DNA of 64,000 nt from Iris pallida (GCA_029216955.1 JANAVB010004000.1:622782-686781); one strand, 5' to 3'. Counted from the stretch's first letter, positions 1 through 12,730 are shown. Program-made: numbers and translations. Notes: a model not told the origin generated them from the sequence alone.

Positions 1-974
1 CAGGATGATATACGACGAGATAACCATGGAACTATTTAGATAACCAGGTTACAACCCGTAAACCAAACAAGGACCAGGGTTGTAACCCTTCGTCTGAACA
101 GGACTTGGAATTCTCACCATTTATCGGTAAAATAAATACAAGCATTCTGGTCATACAGTAATCTGGAACAGGATCAGGGCAAGACTAGACTGGTTAGACT
201 CCGTCCAATCACTTCACGGCCAAGCAAAAATTACGGCTTGATACTTTAACTAACTAGGGTTGTCACAAGCCTAATTACTAACAAGATGCAGTGAGATTAT
301 TCAACAGCCACAAGCCCTGCAGACCATCCAGGTTACCCGAGTTAAAAGATTAGAGTTGAATTCAGGTGGGTACATCGTCCGAGAAACGAATGTACCCTTA
401 GGTAGCTTGAAGGGTGCAACACATGACAGTATGCTAGAAATGTGCCCTACTCGACGGCAGGCTACAGATCCCAAGGTGTGCCCAGGTAACGGGATTGCCT
501 GTAGCTGGGAAATCTCTTCATGACTAATGTATTAATCTAGTTATTAGTCCTTAGTTCATTTCAATAGGTACTTCTGACCGTGGTACTCAGGAGTCCCATC
601 CTAGACATGATGCAAGATAGGACTGGTTTATTTATACAAGCACAATCACCCACGGTGTCCAGGTTATTATACAGGTCATGTCATGTCAGGTAGCCGTCGC
701 AACAGCTTATCAAAATATAACATGTTAGGTTATCAGGTCAAGTGTACTAGTCAGGAGTGCGCCACGACGGGCCACTATCAGGTCATGTCATGTTACTCAT
801 GTTAGGAGTGCATCACTACGGGTCACTATCGTGTCAGGCTCAGTTATCCTTTCCAAACATATTACATAAATTCGTGATTATCAAGTTCATGACAAAAGGC
901 GTAAGGATATAAAATGGACGTTAAATATCTAATAAAATATCAATATGCAAGGCTATAGAAGATCCAGGGTAATC
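1..974. other. Non-coding repeat DNA, LTR-like
   Basis: No coding potential is seen on either strand. The stretch is rich in short recurring words such as CAGGTTA, GTCATGTCA and a twice-used block around 755-830 (CAGGAGTGCGCCACGACGGG, then GGAGTGCATCACTACGGG). Its texture resembles the long LTRs found later in the window (for example 43,200-43,330), so it may be part of an LTR that begins outside the window. This is an inference; no LTR end was found. Confidence 0.3.
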
Positions 975-1086
975 AGGCTACGCTCAGGTCAAGCTACGCT
1001 CAGGTCAGGCTACGCTCAAGTCAGGCTACGCTCAAGTCAAGCTACGCTCAGGTCAGGCTACGCTCAAGTCAGGCTACGCTCAAGTC
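975..1086. repeat. 16-bp tandem repeat, 7 copies
   Basis: Seven head-to-tail copies of a 16-bp unit, consensus AGGCTACGCTCAGGTC, with AGG/AAG and CAGG/CAAG alternatives. It lies 13 bp before the larger 69-bp array and creates only repetitive open frames. Confidence 0.93.
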
Positions 1087-1099
1087 ATCCGCTTCCAAA

Positions 1100-1532
1100 G
1101 GCAGCGTATGGGGTCCATACGACTCCTTGTCAAGCAAGCGAGCGTATGCGAGTCATACGCGCCCAAACGGCAGCGTATGGGGTCCATACTACTCCTTGTC
1201 AAGCAAGCGAGCGTATGCGAGTCATACGCTCCCAAAAGGCAGTGTATGGGGGTCGATACGACTCCTTGTCAAGCAAGCGAGCGTATGCGAGTCATACGCT
1301 CCCAAAAGGCAGCGTATGGGGTCCATACGACTCCTTGTCAAGCAAGTGAGCGTATGTGAGTCATACGCTCCCAAAAGGTAGCGTATGGGGTCGATACGAC
1401 TCCTTGTCAAGCAAGCGAGCATATGCGAGTCATACGCTCCCAAAAGGCAGCGTATGGGGTCGATACGATTCCTTGTCAAGCAAGCGAGCGTATGCGAGTC
1501 ATACGCTTCCAAAAGGCAGCATATGGGGTCGA
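1100..1532. repeat. 69-bp tandem repeat, 6 copies plus a partial copy
   Basis: Copies begin at 1100, 1169, 1238, 1308, 1377 and 1446, with a truncated one from 1515. Each unit holds two short dyads: CGTATGG-GGT-CCATACG and AGCGTATG-CGAGT-CATACGCT. Because 69 is a multiple of three, long open frames appear on both strands. Their products are pure repeats and are not treated as genes. Confidence 0.95.
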
Positions 1533-3428
1533 CTGTGCTGCGCTAAAGAGCGCGCGTAGCTCAGTGGCACAAGCTAAAAAGCTCGTGCACTGCTCACTGT
1601 CTTCTCCAAATCAGCAGAAACTCTATGGTTGAACCCAAAGCTTCAAAAGTCCATAACTTGGTCAAAATAAGTCCAAATCCAACTTTTTAAAGGTCAAAAT
1701 TGGGTAGAATAAAATTCTCTACAACATGGAACCATCAAAACTTGAAAACAAAGAAGTTTAATAGATCAAAACCACCAAAATCCAAAAGTAACTAATTTCT
1801 AGATCTACAAAAATTAAAGTCTCAAAATGGAAAATGACAAGTTCTAATGTGTCTTAGAAACATGAGGAGAAGCTAATAGAACAATAAAAATGAGCTCTCT
1901 TGTGGAAGCAAGTTGCACTTGCCTAGACCTCTCTCTTCTCTCTTTGGTAGGTGAAGGGAGTAAATGAGGAAGAAGAAGATGAATAATGAAGAAAGAGAAT
2001 AAAGAGGGTTAATAAATACAAATGGTGGTGGTAGGTAGAGGGTTCACCTTGGGTTCATCATGAACCCAATCAAAACCAAGCCAAGCCGAACTAACCAACC
2101 TGAACCAGGAATAAACCAAGCCAAGAAGGAAATGCCAAGCCAGGAAATCATGCAATACAATAATAAAATACGTACACGTATTCCAAGAATACGTAATACG
2201 AACCACATGCATTACAGCCTGGATATTGCCACAACGTTCTTGCTCAATAAATTACTAAAAGAAAATTATTACAACTTAATATTGCCTCCCTATAGGTCAT
2301 GCTTCCAACAAACTGGTAGAAACCTTTTATTTGACTATAACTAGAACGCGTTGGTACAGAGGGATTGGAGTCTTTGCATAACACGGGTAACTAGAGATGG
2401 GGTTGAAGAACTTTAGGAGAAGAATAATTCATGGGCAAAGAGGTGAGGGTCTTTAATAGCGCAGGAATCTTGCTATAGAATTAGAATAGGTAAATGTTTG
2501 AACCTTCAAGTCTAATGGCTAACATGTGCGGGTTGGTTAAATAGGATCTGTAAGTCTTGAAAATGTGTCTTCCGTGATTTTTGTGTATAAGTAGCACACG
2601 GGGTCTCAATTACGTGGTACCCTAGTGGTATGTTCATAGTGGCTTTGAGTAGATCATAACCGTATATTGGGTCGAAAGGTTTGAGTCAAAATTGGGTCTC
2701 CAATTGAAATCAAAAAGTTCATCGGTATTACGGTAAGGGGTATAGTTGGCCCGTATTGACCCGAAAGTCACATCATAAAAATAGAGTACAAGGAGGCGTG
2801 TTTGTATGGCACATAATATACTTAGATGAAGGTGGGATCGTGTAGGTCTCGTACATGGTACTCGTTGGAAGAAAAAGACTAACGTTGTGCTCTACCCTTC
2901 AAAGTCGCGGTTCGGGTATCCATAGTATTGCGGATAGAAGTGGACGTTGTGAACTACGGGGTTATTTGCTCGGTTGGAGGAACCGAGTCAAGTCAAAGTC
3001 TGTTCTTTAAATTTTTGGACAACAGTGAAACGATTACCCATGTCATCTCTACGCTTCCTCGTTGGTGAGGGATGCCAGTATGACACATGTACCGAGGGTG
3101 TTGGACGATTTTATTCTTCTATAGCACAAGACGATTACTGATGGTATAACAAATTATAAGGTACGTCATGCAAGGATCTCTAACCACTAAGTCATAAATC
3201 TCTGTAATAAGGTTGCTAAATTATAGTTAGTAGATTTCTAATGGTGTCAAAGGTACTGCATATGCATTGCCGCTGGTAACTAGTAATTTATACTATGACA
3301 AGTATTATGATATGCATGTTGACTAAGCTAAGGAATGTGTTGTTCTAATGCTAAGCCATGTCTAAGACAAATAAATGGTATAACTAGAATAATACCTACT
3401 AAATCTCCAACCTCAGGATGGGTGCCTA
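1533..3428. other. Non-coding DNA downstream of the gag-only element
   Basis: No gene is supported here. A purine-rich minus-strand tract near 2285 followed by a TGTAATAATTTTC start near 2272 looks like a polypurine tract with an LTR start, but the matching LTR is not visible. The rest (2300-3428) would be the 3' untranslated part of the gag-only element whose gag ends at 3429. No protease, reverse transcriptase or integrase similarity is seen in any frame. Confidence 0.35.
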
Positions 3429-4769
3429 TCACTGCCATACTAAGTGTTTGCCTATGCTCTGGTCCTCAGCTAAGTGTGATCCTCTAGGATAACCTCCATG
3501 TGATGGTTGAATGGGATCTGCTATTGGTCTTGGTGTTACGGGTCCTTGTATTCGATGTTGTGCTGCCTTTAGTTATTCTGTACAGTCTCGAGCCTTGTGA
3601 TGATTAGAGCCACAAATCATGCATTGTCCTAATCTGCGACGATAATCCTTCATGACATAACCTTTTCTATGACAAAAGCGACAGGTAAGAAGCTCATCAA
3701 TTGGATAAGGCGATGCACTTGTTGGTGGTTGTGTCATAGAATGTATGATGGGTCCACCATGGATAAGGTTACTTGGCCCAGTTGCTGGAATATGGCGTCT
3801 CTGAGCCTGTTGTATTTCCTTATCAAGGAGTTCATGGCTTCTAGCTTCTTCTAACACTGTCGCATGAGAAACCCTAGACTGCACGGTAGTATGCTTCTTG
3901 AGCTCTGGTGTCAATCCTTGGTAAAATCTCTTGGCCTTTTCCTGCTCAGTAGGAATTAGTGTCTCACCGAATCTGCTTAGTCGACTGAATTCTGCATCGT
4001 ACTCATCTACGGTCATGTTCCCTTGCTTGAGGTGTAGGAACTGATCATAGAGGGCATCACGTGCATGGATAGGAAATAACCTCTCATTGAAGAGTTTGTA
4101 GAATTCTTCCCAAGTCTGGTTGGCTCCCAAGCGTCTTTCTTCAGCTTCCCACCAATGATAGGCATTGTCTTCTAATAGCAAGTCTACTGCTGTCATCCAA
4201 TCATTTATTGGCAACTGGGATGCCCTCAGTAGCTTCTCCGTGCTGATAAGCCATGCAGTGACCTCTAGGGGTTCCTCGTAACCTCTGAAGGGCTTGGGAT
4301 TCATATCCATGAAGTCATTGATAGATCCCTCATATAGATGTAGAGCTAGTGCTGGTACCGGTGTCGGAGGTGGAGGTAGGGGCCTAGTTAGTGCTTCCGT
4401 TATGCTCTGCCTTATTAGTTTAGCCTGTTGCTACTAAGTATGTATCATGGCGTACATAAACTGTGTAGTAGGGTTTCCATCCTCTGGTGGTGGAGGCATC
4501 TGAGGTCCGCACTGAGGTGGGTACTGCTGAATGAATGGTGGTGGAGGTGGTGGTGCATTTCCTTCGGTTGGTACCTCGGTAGTCTGTCCAGTTTGGGTGG
4601 TTGGTGGCACTTGAGTTCCCTGTGGTACCGTCGATGGGGTCATGGTGGCCTACGTCTGTCCTGGCTGATACGGGGTCACCGGGGTCACTGGTAGGACCCC
4701 TCCTTCTTGAGTGGCTGCATCACCAGGCGTGATCGCCGAGGTAGGAACGTGTCCGCTTCGAAGGTTCAT
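3429..4769 (-). pseudogene. gag: Ty3-type gag, inactivated, gag-only element
   Basis: Minus-strand frame from an ATG at 4769 (MNLRSGHVPTS) to a TGA at 3429, about 447 codons. The N-terminus is proline-rich (PPPPPPF). A retrotransposon gag capsid domain follows, with WWEAEERRL, WEEFYKLFNERLFP and the FSRLSRFGE block at 3,970-4,310. Two zinc knuckles lie near the end: the first is damaged (CRFC...KDY, losing the His and last Cys), the second is good (CMICGSNHHKARDC). In-frame stops at 4650-4652 (TAG), 4434-4436 and 4431-4433 (tandem TAG TAG) and 3573-3575 (TAA) make it a pseudogene. After the gag stop there is no protease or reverse transcriptase, so the element looks gag-only, like the one at 41.3-51.1 kb, with which it shares knuckle layout. 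It has a candidate primer site and 5' LTR just upstream. Confidence 0.85.
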
Positions 4770-5480
4770 CCTTACTGGCACGAAAATAGAATAATGTTAG
4801 AATAGATTCGAACAAGTTATAGGTCAAGCAGTTGAAAGAGAGTTGTCAACGCAGTTGCAGAATGAGATTTTGGGAAGAAAAGTTAACTATATCTCATTGA
4901 ATAATTTTATGAAGAGCGAACCAAGTGCACTAGGTTGATCAGACCATCATACACCGGTTCTGATAAACAATATGTTAGTGGGGTACCTCCAATAACATAT
5001 ATGTCATGAACAAGCTCGAAAAATGAATAGGCTTACAAATCTAGGCTATAATAGCAGCATTGGTCAAGATAGTAAAATATAAGCACGCAAGATAATGATA
5101 AAAGAATAAAAAATTTAGTCCTTTAAGAATCGTAGTTTTGTTCGGATTTCGTGCACGTACAGTCGTCCTACTGTCTTCCGATCTGAGGCACTGGTGATGG
5201 TCAGGAAAGTGTTATGTATTGAGGCATTCTACCCAACTTATAAAAGTTAGTAATGTGGGAATGATGGAACATGTCTACCAAATACGAGCCATCGCCCTAA
5301 CCTCTACCAAGCCTGAATTAAACTGATAGTATGGAGGGTCAGATATGAGGTAATACAGGTAATCAAAGAGTGTTTGAAAAGTTTGGAGGTCAAAGGAGGC
5401 AATAATCATGGATGAGATACTATTTCTATTCCTATATGCAGGCTTGTTGGGCACAGTCATGTAACCCAACAATATTTTCA
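4770..5480 (-). other. 5' leader between primer site and gag
   Basis: About 710 bp with no coding potential, lying between the primer-binding motif (5481-5498) and the gag ATG at 4769. It is read here as the untranslated leader of the gag-only element. Confidence 0.5.
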
Positions 5481-5498
5481 GACCTGTATGGGCCACCA
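5481..5498 (-). other. Candidate primer-binding site, tRNA-Ile type
   Basis: On the minus strand this reads TGGTGGCCCATACAGGTC, starting 8 nt inside the LTR end at 5507. The same 18-nt motif sits 8 nt and 10 nt behind the 5' LTRs at 46,347 and 53,857. It starts with TGG (pairs with CCA-3') and, from memory, matches the 3' end of plant nuclear tRNA-Ile(AAU) with one mismatch. It is not the common initiator-Met primer site. Confidence 0.65.
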
Positions 5499-5506
5499 CA
5501 AAAATA

Positions 5507-7975
5507 TGTAACGCCCCAGTCCCAAAATACTTAGGACTATGTACGTATTCATGCCAGCTGCATACATACGAAGTACACTCCAATATATGGAAAACCTCGT
5601 ATGAATACATAAGCTGTAAAATGCAGTAAACAAAAAGTAATATAATCTCATCCACAAATGAAAAATAAAAGATATCATATAATCAACTGTAATAAGTCTT
5701 TGAACAATACGCTGGGCGGAGACAAAATCCACTACCAACTATCTCAAATAAAAGGTACAATAAGGAATAGATGAAATAACAAGACTAGCCAAGTGCAATC
5801 ATCTTCGAAAGGATGGAGAAGATCACGGCCTCGACTAGAACACCTACAATATTACAGAAGCACACACCTGGAGAGATAACCAGGTCCTCAGAGGGACGTA
5901 ACAAGATACAGGAATAACATGCCATATGAACTGAATATAAATGTACCATAAAATAAAAATAAAGTAAAATTGTCCAAACCATAACACGGCTCAATATCCC
6001 ATCATCGAAACAGTAGGCTACCCCTACAACTAAACGAGGACAAGGGGTAACTTACTATTCCGCGATGTGATATTTTCCATGTCATGATTGGAACATGAAA
6101 TTTACTAAGATCTCCTAACCTTTCTAGTAGGCAATTTGGAAGACATATCGATGTATGGGCAGGCGAAGGCTGACTCCCCCAGGACAATGTAACAACTCTC
6201 AACACGCACATGTCAAGTACCAATACTATCAGCCGGCATAACTCGAGGCTAGCGGCCCACGTGACCCATCAGTCCATATAGCTCGAGGCTAGCGACCCTC
6301 GCGACTCGACTACCGTAGTACGCAGTTACTACAGCTTTTGGATTTGGGGTAGCCCATACATTTAACTGTGTTCTCCCTCCCAAGGACAATAACAAAAGGT
6401 AGTTCGCAAAGACTAGGTCCATATGCATACAAAAGACAGAAAGGAAAAATAATTGAAGCAAAAATAAATGAACTAAAAATAGCAAGTAATGGATCCAACT
6501 GAAAACAGATAATAAATATGCAGTAAATAAGTAAATAAAGATGCATCTAATTATAAACAGTAAATAAGACAAGGTATTTTGCCTGCGGGTGGTGCGAGAA
6601 ACAGCAAAATTCAACAATCAGAATCGTCAACACGAAAGTCAAAATACATAAGAAGCTCCGGATGCTGAAACAAACATCACGAACGAGTTTGGAATAAAAG
6701 ATATACCTAGGAAACGCCTGTCTAAAAGTTAAATTCTAGAACAGGGGCAAAATCGTAATTTCGGATCAAAACGATGTCCGCCGTTGGACCCGTCTTGCAC
6801 CGAAATGTGTGCCAATGTTTACGGTCTCTAAAGTCGTCAAACTACATGTCTACATAATTGTTTTGATGAGACAAACCCAACGGTATGTCCAGTTTAGGAT
6901 TCCGATGAGCCGTGCACAAATTCGTCTGTTAGAGCGGGTCACAGGCCCGCCAATTTGGCGTTCCAATCAACCTTCTCAGAATCTGACCAAACTTGGCATA
7001 CAGGACCAGAAAAATGATACGGTCCTGATGGCGCAAGTTTCGCGTCGATCCGACGAACGTGCACGAAGTTATGGTCAAGTTTGTAAAACGTCGATACGGG
7101 AGTATCTCGACGGATACGCTCTGATTTCGTCGCACACACGCAACGAAATTGAGTTCCGTCAGTTCCCATACTTCGACAACATCCATACGCGCCTTTCGAC
7201 GCATATAGTGCACGACCACGTCGCCCGGTTTGTCGGGGCGCACGCCGTATCGAGAATTATTTTCCAAAATCTTAGTTTTCTCACTAAATTTTTCCTAATT
7301 TTTAACCATGTATAACTTTTTGTGTAAACTATGAAAAATACTTCTACCAGATGGGTTTTGATCCCCTATATATTGTCTTTCTCTGTTATGAATTTGTTTT
7401 CAAAAACTGTCAGTAGGTTGTCCATGATTGGCCTTCCAAGTTAGGCCTTTGGTTTAACATTTTCTGTCCAGTTTGAACAGATTTTCTGGGATATTCGATC
7501 CGATTTCTACAACAATTTAATGTACTAGAAATTAATCTAGTTGAAGGGGATGGAAGAGGTATAGGTCGGCTAGAAGTAAGACTTCGTGGATCGAAAATTG
7601 GTTCAGCGATGATGGAGATAAGTGGGATTGAATATAGGTACCTGGTCGCGTGGAGGCTATTATTGCGCCTGCTGTCCTGCGCGTTTTTCGGCGATCATCG
7701 TCGACCATTGGCTGTGCTCGACGACTGAAGGTATGACCACGGTCGCCTGGGTCTGGGAAGGGTTCGGAAATGGCTTGTCGCGCGATCAATAGAGTTTCCG
7801 AGGAGAATTTCTTCCCAAGGTTTCGGTTAATATACAATGGTTTAAACGGAGATTTAAACCAATATTTATTTTGGTTTAAATGCAGATTTGATAATCCTAG
7901 AGAGAATTGGAAAGGAATTAAGGAGGAGGAGAGGCCGAAGGCACAGTGCTGACGTCAGCACGACGTCAGCATCTC

Positions 7976-8071
<96 letters not shown>

Positions 8072-8475
8072 TATAATATCTAACTAAATTATAAAATAAA
8101 TCTCTAAAATCTCTAAAAAAAAATATTTTTAATATTTAAATACTCATTTGGTAAAATCTTACCTTGTATGACTACAACAAGATTATGAACCCAATTATTA
8201 ATCCAAACACCAACCCTTAAATACTGCAAATTTTTAAATTGCTAAATAAATAATAATATAATAAAATCCTAAAACATGTCTAATATGGTTTAGTAAAGGT
8301 TTTGTACCACAAAAATAAACATATGTACTACCATATAGAATAGCAGTCTCTTGCTATATCTTGATATTCACCACTCATATAAATAAATTCAAAAGGCTAT
8401 AAAATAATTTAGAGCAAAATACTATAAATCTAAAATAATTTAATAAAAATTTATAAAATTCTTAGGGGGTTTACA
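5507..8475 (-). mobile_element. Putative 5' LTR of the gag-only element
   Basis: The inner end is placed at 5507 because TGTAACGCCCC directly abuts the primer motif. The outer end is placed at 8475, where the minus strand starts TGTAAACCCCCTAAG, a typical start for plant Ty3 LTRs of the Tekay/Del type. The length would be 2,969 bp. It contains an (AT)n tract (7980-8057) as in the chromovirus LTRs at 35-38 and 54-58 kb. The second LTR is not visible, so the outer boundary rests on sequence character only. The longest open frames inside (plus strand 6809-7315) lack recognisable domains. Confidence 0.5.
7980..8070. repeat. (AT)n microsatellite followed by (CA)n
   Basis: About 78 bp of pure AT dinucleotide followed by a short CA run. 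It is preceded by GTGCTGACGTCAGCACGACG, a strong palindrome around TGACGTCA, a bZIP/CRE-type core. Confidence 0.97.
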
Positions 8476-8595
8476 AAACTGAATGTGGTCGATACAACTT
8501 TTGCAAGTGTCCCTACAGGACCCACTATAATCAAGATACACAGTCATTACATATGAACTACAGGAATTAAGGTAAATAAAAGTTAAAATTTTACC

Positions 8596-11500
8596 TTATC
8601 CAGGCAATACATATGGGGTTTCACGGGGCATGTCCAGATCAGAACGAAGTCTGGCCATGGTGGTTTCAGACACAGCTGCCTGACTACTCCCAGCTTCGGA
8701 ACCGCCTGATAAGAAACTGCTACTTCCGGCCCCTGATTCTGCCTAGTTAAGTGGGGGAATCTCCTCTGGATCCCTAACTTCAAAGATTTGTTCAGTAGGG
8801 GTCCGAGTCTCTACAACCACAGTATTGGGATTTTCATCATTTCCAACATCTTTAAGAGCCGTAGTTTGATCTTCTTTATCTTCAGGCTCATTAGATTTCG
8901 GGCTTTGATGTCCCTCCTCAACAATTGATTTTCTTCATCCACAACAAGTATATGGCATTTTTTTAGTTGATACCAGTGGGGCATCTTCTTGAACTGGTTC
9001 TTCTTCGATAATATTTGTAGAATTTTCTCGGATCGATACATCGCCATAGTCGTAATCCAGGAGGGTGTCTATCATCTCTCGATCTTCTTGAGAATGAGTA
9101 GGAGTTTGGGTGGCCGGAAGATTGGAAGCTCCAGCTTGACATTCTATAGGAGGCAAATCTTCTCTGGTGGTCTCTGGGACATTTAGAGTAGGGGATGACA
9201 ATGTTACTCCTGCCACAACCAGGGCAGTTATGGAAACAGTTGTCCGTATAACTCGATATCCTGGAATTGCCTCGATAGTAATTGAGACTAGAATATCAGT
9301 TGTTGTTGTAGTCTCTGCAGATGAAAGAGAATAATATCAATGTATATCATTCATATAACAAATTGCCTAAAAAACATAAAAATTACCTTTTTGGGAGGGT
9401 AGATCCTCCTTTGAGGGTAATGATATGTCAAATTCCTTTTGGAGGGAGGAAGCGTCAATGGTTTGACGTTCTGCTCGAGTCACCAGTAATTTTCTTCTAG
9501 TCTTCCATAGCAGAGGGGCTACTGGTTCTTTTTCGACCTTATCTAGGTCATCTAATATTCTGTGTACTTCTTCTTGGGCAACTCCACGCTGTTTTGGAAC
9601 TGAAGGAGTTATTTCTCCTTCCCCAAGAGAGGTCCCAATATGTATATGCTTCGACTGGGACCGAGTCGTCCTAGTAGAAGGCTGTTCATTAATGATCAAA
9701 GTAGTCTTCATCTTTTTCTTTTCCGATGCTTTAGGAGAAGAAGGAAGATCATCAAGATGCGAAGGAGCAGATGAATCTCTAGTCTTCCTTTTCTTAAGCC
9801 CCTTGGCAGGAGACTTTTCCATTTGGACTTTTAATGATACGTCTAATGGCTCGTTTACTTCATCTAAGAAGCCTACAAGAGAAGCCTCTAGAGGATCATC
9901 GGTAGGGTCTCGATCTTCTGTATCCCTGAACAGTTCTGCAGTACCAACTCCAGCCCTCCATCGCTTATCACTGGCAAAACTGTGAGCCGGATGAAAGTTT
10001 TTAGCAAAAGTGTTTGCCGAGGTATAGAAATTTGCGTATGTATATAATATACGCGGACCCTGAGCAAGATTATGTGGCATGGAGAATATAGACTTAGTGC
10101 CTCTGGCATTCTAATATCTCCAAGTCCTAGTACCATCAATCAAGAAACCCTTGGCTTGAAGGCAAGTAGTGGCATTTCCCACATGCAGCTGATCATAACC
10201 AAATTGCCGGTAAAATCGGCTTGGTAAATATAGTTCTAAAAAACACTCTTCCTCAAATCGATATACTAGAAGAGACGGACGGATTGTCTTCAACCATACA
10301 AAAATAGTAGGGGATAGACGGAGAGATGCTGCTTCTAAATCTATCAGTTGTGGAGGAAGATTCTCATATCCTGGAGGAGGGGGAACACATTGAAATCTCT
10401 ACCCAGATCCTCGATTCAAAGCTCGTTTGCATTCTGAAATTGTGTTTATATCCCAACGAGCATTGGAATAATGCCTGATGAAGTTACCCCCAACTTCACC
10501 CATATCAGGGTCCATCAAACTGGGATGGTGTAGCAATAACCATCCGAACAAATAAGTATATGGCATTTTAATATGGGGGAAATCCAATCGAACAGCCTTA
10601 TCATGCAGCATAGTGTCTAAAAAGAATATAGTCCTGCATTCAGGTGACAAGCCATCGTTGAAAGAATGTCCATCTTATGGCCAAATACTAGACGCACAGC
10701 AGCAAATAATACGCCTCTGTGAAATCTATCAACTGTACTGGCCCCTGGAATTATAAACCGTCGCAACCATAAAGTAAGAAAACCTGTCAATTGGGCTTCT
10801 TTTGACATGGGTCTGCAACCATGTTTGAGATAACTCTCAATAGTAGCACTAGCTTTGAAGGGGTGCTAATCCACATCTAAGATGTTATCTGTATGCTTGG
10901 ATTTTTTCATCAATTTTTCTATGTCGCTACGACTGAGCAGTTGGAAGAAACAAGGATCGCAAGCTTGACTCTCGATTATCTTGTCTTCAAAGATATAGCC
11001 TAAAAATAAATACGACAACCACTTAGTTGTATAACAAGTCCCTACGGAAGTGCTTTTGTAGTAAAGGGAGCATATCTTATAATGGCATAGAAGCTCCTCG
11101 AACATGGCCACCATCTGAGAGTTTTCTGTAGAAAGGATATCCAGTTTCTCGTTAGTGGGTACATACTCTTCATATGGGTTGTTACCCATTGGAAGATATG
11201 AGAGATATCTCATGAAGTACAAAACTAATTTCCCTGTAAGGGGTCATGAAGGTACCAGTTCTGTCATTGTACCTTTCAATCAGAACAAAGAACATATGAG
11301 CATTTGGGCGAAAGCCGTGAACAGTAGTCCAGATGGCCTCATAGAGTTCTAACTCAAGAAGTTTATCCTTGAACTGATCTAGAATCCAGGTCACTAAGCT
11401 GCTCCAACGTTTTATGTCTGGGTTGAGTAGGCCTGTTAAACGCATGGCCTGATCTGGGTATCTTCCTTCAGCTTTAGCAAATGTGTTTGCAAAGATGGGC

Positions 11501-12730
11501 ACCCTGACGGGAAGAAGCATTGATGAATCTTCTAGAGGTATACAACTCGGCTTCAAGCCCCTGAGATGAGAACTGTACCTGTCTGAAGTACTGTAAAATA
11601 GATCCTTACTCTGCGGACCTAACTTATAACATATTCTTCCGACTCTGGCTTGCTGAATCGGAGTCATATCCCAGGCCATCCGTCGAGGTGACTGGAGAAT
11701 TCATAACGGGACAAGGACAAATGTCTTGCCATCTCAGTCAGATATGTAATTTTGTCCTTACATTGATAAATCATTTCTTCTTTCTTGGTCTTTGGCTGAG
11801 ATGTTTTCTTCACTGCATCTCCAAATAGGAAAGCCGGTTTCTTATGAGTCACATTATCTACACTTTCCAAAGCTTCACCATTCATCAGACATAACAAAGT
11901 GTTGCTTTTTTGAGCAGTGAGAATGGCCCTTCTGGATTCAGGTGCATCATATTGAGGATATGAGACATGAGATAAGTCTTCTTTGTATTCTGATAAAGTG
12001 AAAGCTGAAGCATATTTATTAGCATCAAGGTCTTCTCTAAGATCAACTATAAAGGAGAATAAGAACAACAAAAAGTTAATCTTAAAATGATGGAACAGAA
12101 CACACAAAGAAAAGATCTATGTTGCGCGATATCCATGTTGCACGACATCCGGTTGCACAGTATATAAATTACACGACTTTTGTGTTGCGCAACATCTAGG
12201 TTGTGCGACAACTATGTTGCACGACATCTATATTGCACGACTCCTGTGTTGCACAACATCTATGGTGCGCAACATCTGTGTTGGACGATACCTATATTGC
12301 GCACAGTATCTATGTTGTATTGTGCAGTATCTGCGTTGTGCGACATCTGTATTGCGCATGATTTCGAATTGCACTATTTTTGACATGCGCATTCGCACAA
12401 AGTCAGAAAGTACGAATTTGAAAATCGTATAACATAGTTCATAAAGACGAACAGTATGTAAACAGCAACCAAACTCTAAAAAGAGAATGTGCATGTTTTG
12501 AAGTATGCCTACACTCTAAAAAGAGGTAGCACACGTTATGAGACGCATAGGTCGACCAAAACCCTAAAAATAGACGATCTATTAAGTCGAAGTTCACCTT
12601 CGAGTGCCGGGTTGGCTCTTTCAGTTCTTGATGACGGTGGCACGTATTGAGGTGCTCTCATTGGTGGTGCACGAGATGAAGACCCAGCAATGGCTTTTCC
12701 CTTGGCAGCGACAGACTTCTTTGGGGCCAT
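8596..12730 (-). pseudogene. Plant mobile domain (PMD) protein gene, decayed
   Basis: Minus-strand, multi-exon. Exon 1 starts at an ATG at 12,730 (MAPKKSVAAKGKAIAGSSS) with a donor near 12,594. Exon 2 begins near 12,046 after a TTTATAG acceptor. PMD (PF10536) blocks follow in order: FVLHEISL, LPMGNNPYEEYVPTNE near 11,180, GFLTLWLRRFIIPG near 10,780, and MPYTYLFGWLLLH near 10,560. A Ser/Lys-rich C-terminal tail has nuclear-localisation-like KKRK and KKKMK. An intron at 9,315-9,386 (GTAATT...CTGCAG) joins the tail in frame to a further acidic exon ending near 8,596. Breaks: TAG at about 10,866, 10,399 and 10,111, further stops in the tail, and frame changes near 11,670, 11,195 and 10,640. PMD proteins occur as host silencing/development factors and as passengers of plant transposons. 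Here the all-transposon setting favours a transposon-borne copy. I am confident of the domain and less so of the exact exons. Confidence 0.75.
12115..12375. repeat. 16-bp imperfect tandem array inside the PMD gene intron
   Basis: About 14 diverged copies of a roughly 16-bp unit, consensus GTTGCACGACATCTAT, lying between exon 1 and exon 2 of the PMD gene. Related words (GGTTGCGCCAACATC, GGTTGCACAGGAGTC) recur upstream of the gene at 13,100-13,140. Confidence 0.85.

Noticed and set aside
1100..1532. CRISPR-like array
   Set aside because: The units are head-to-tail with no unique spacers, and the window is clearly plant nuclear DNA. The array at 46,936-47,265 was rejected for the same reason.
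945..1632. Overlapping open frames on both strands over the 69-bp array
   Set aside because: They exist because the unit length is a multiple of three without stops; the products are pure repeats with no start context or homology.
1..5506. Pairing 1-2,275 as the 3' LTR of the gag-only element at 3,429-8,475
   Set aside because: No clear similarity by eye to 5,507-8,475 at either end; left as unassigned repeat DNA.
6809..7315. 168-codon plus-strand open frame inside the putative LTR
   Set aside because: No domain, no promoter, and the opposite strand is open over the same span; best explained by composition.
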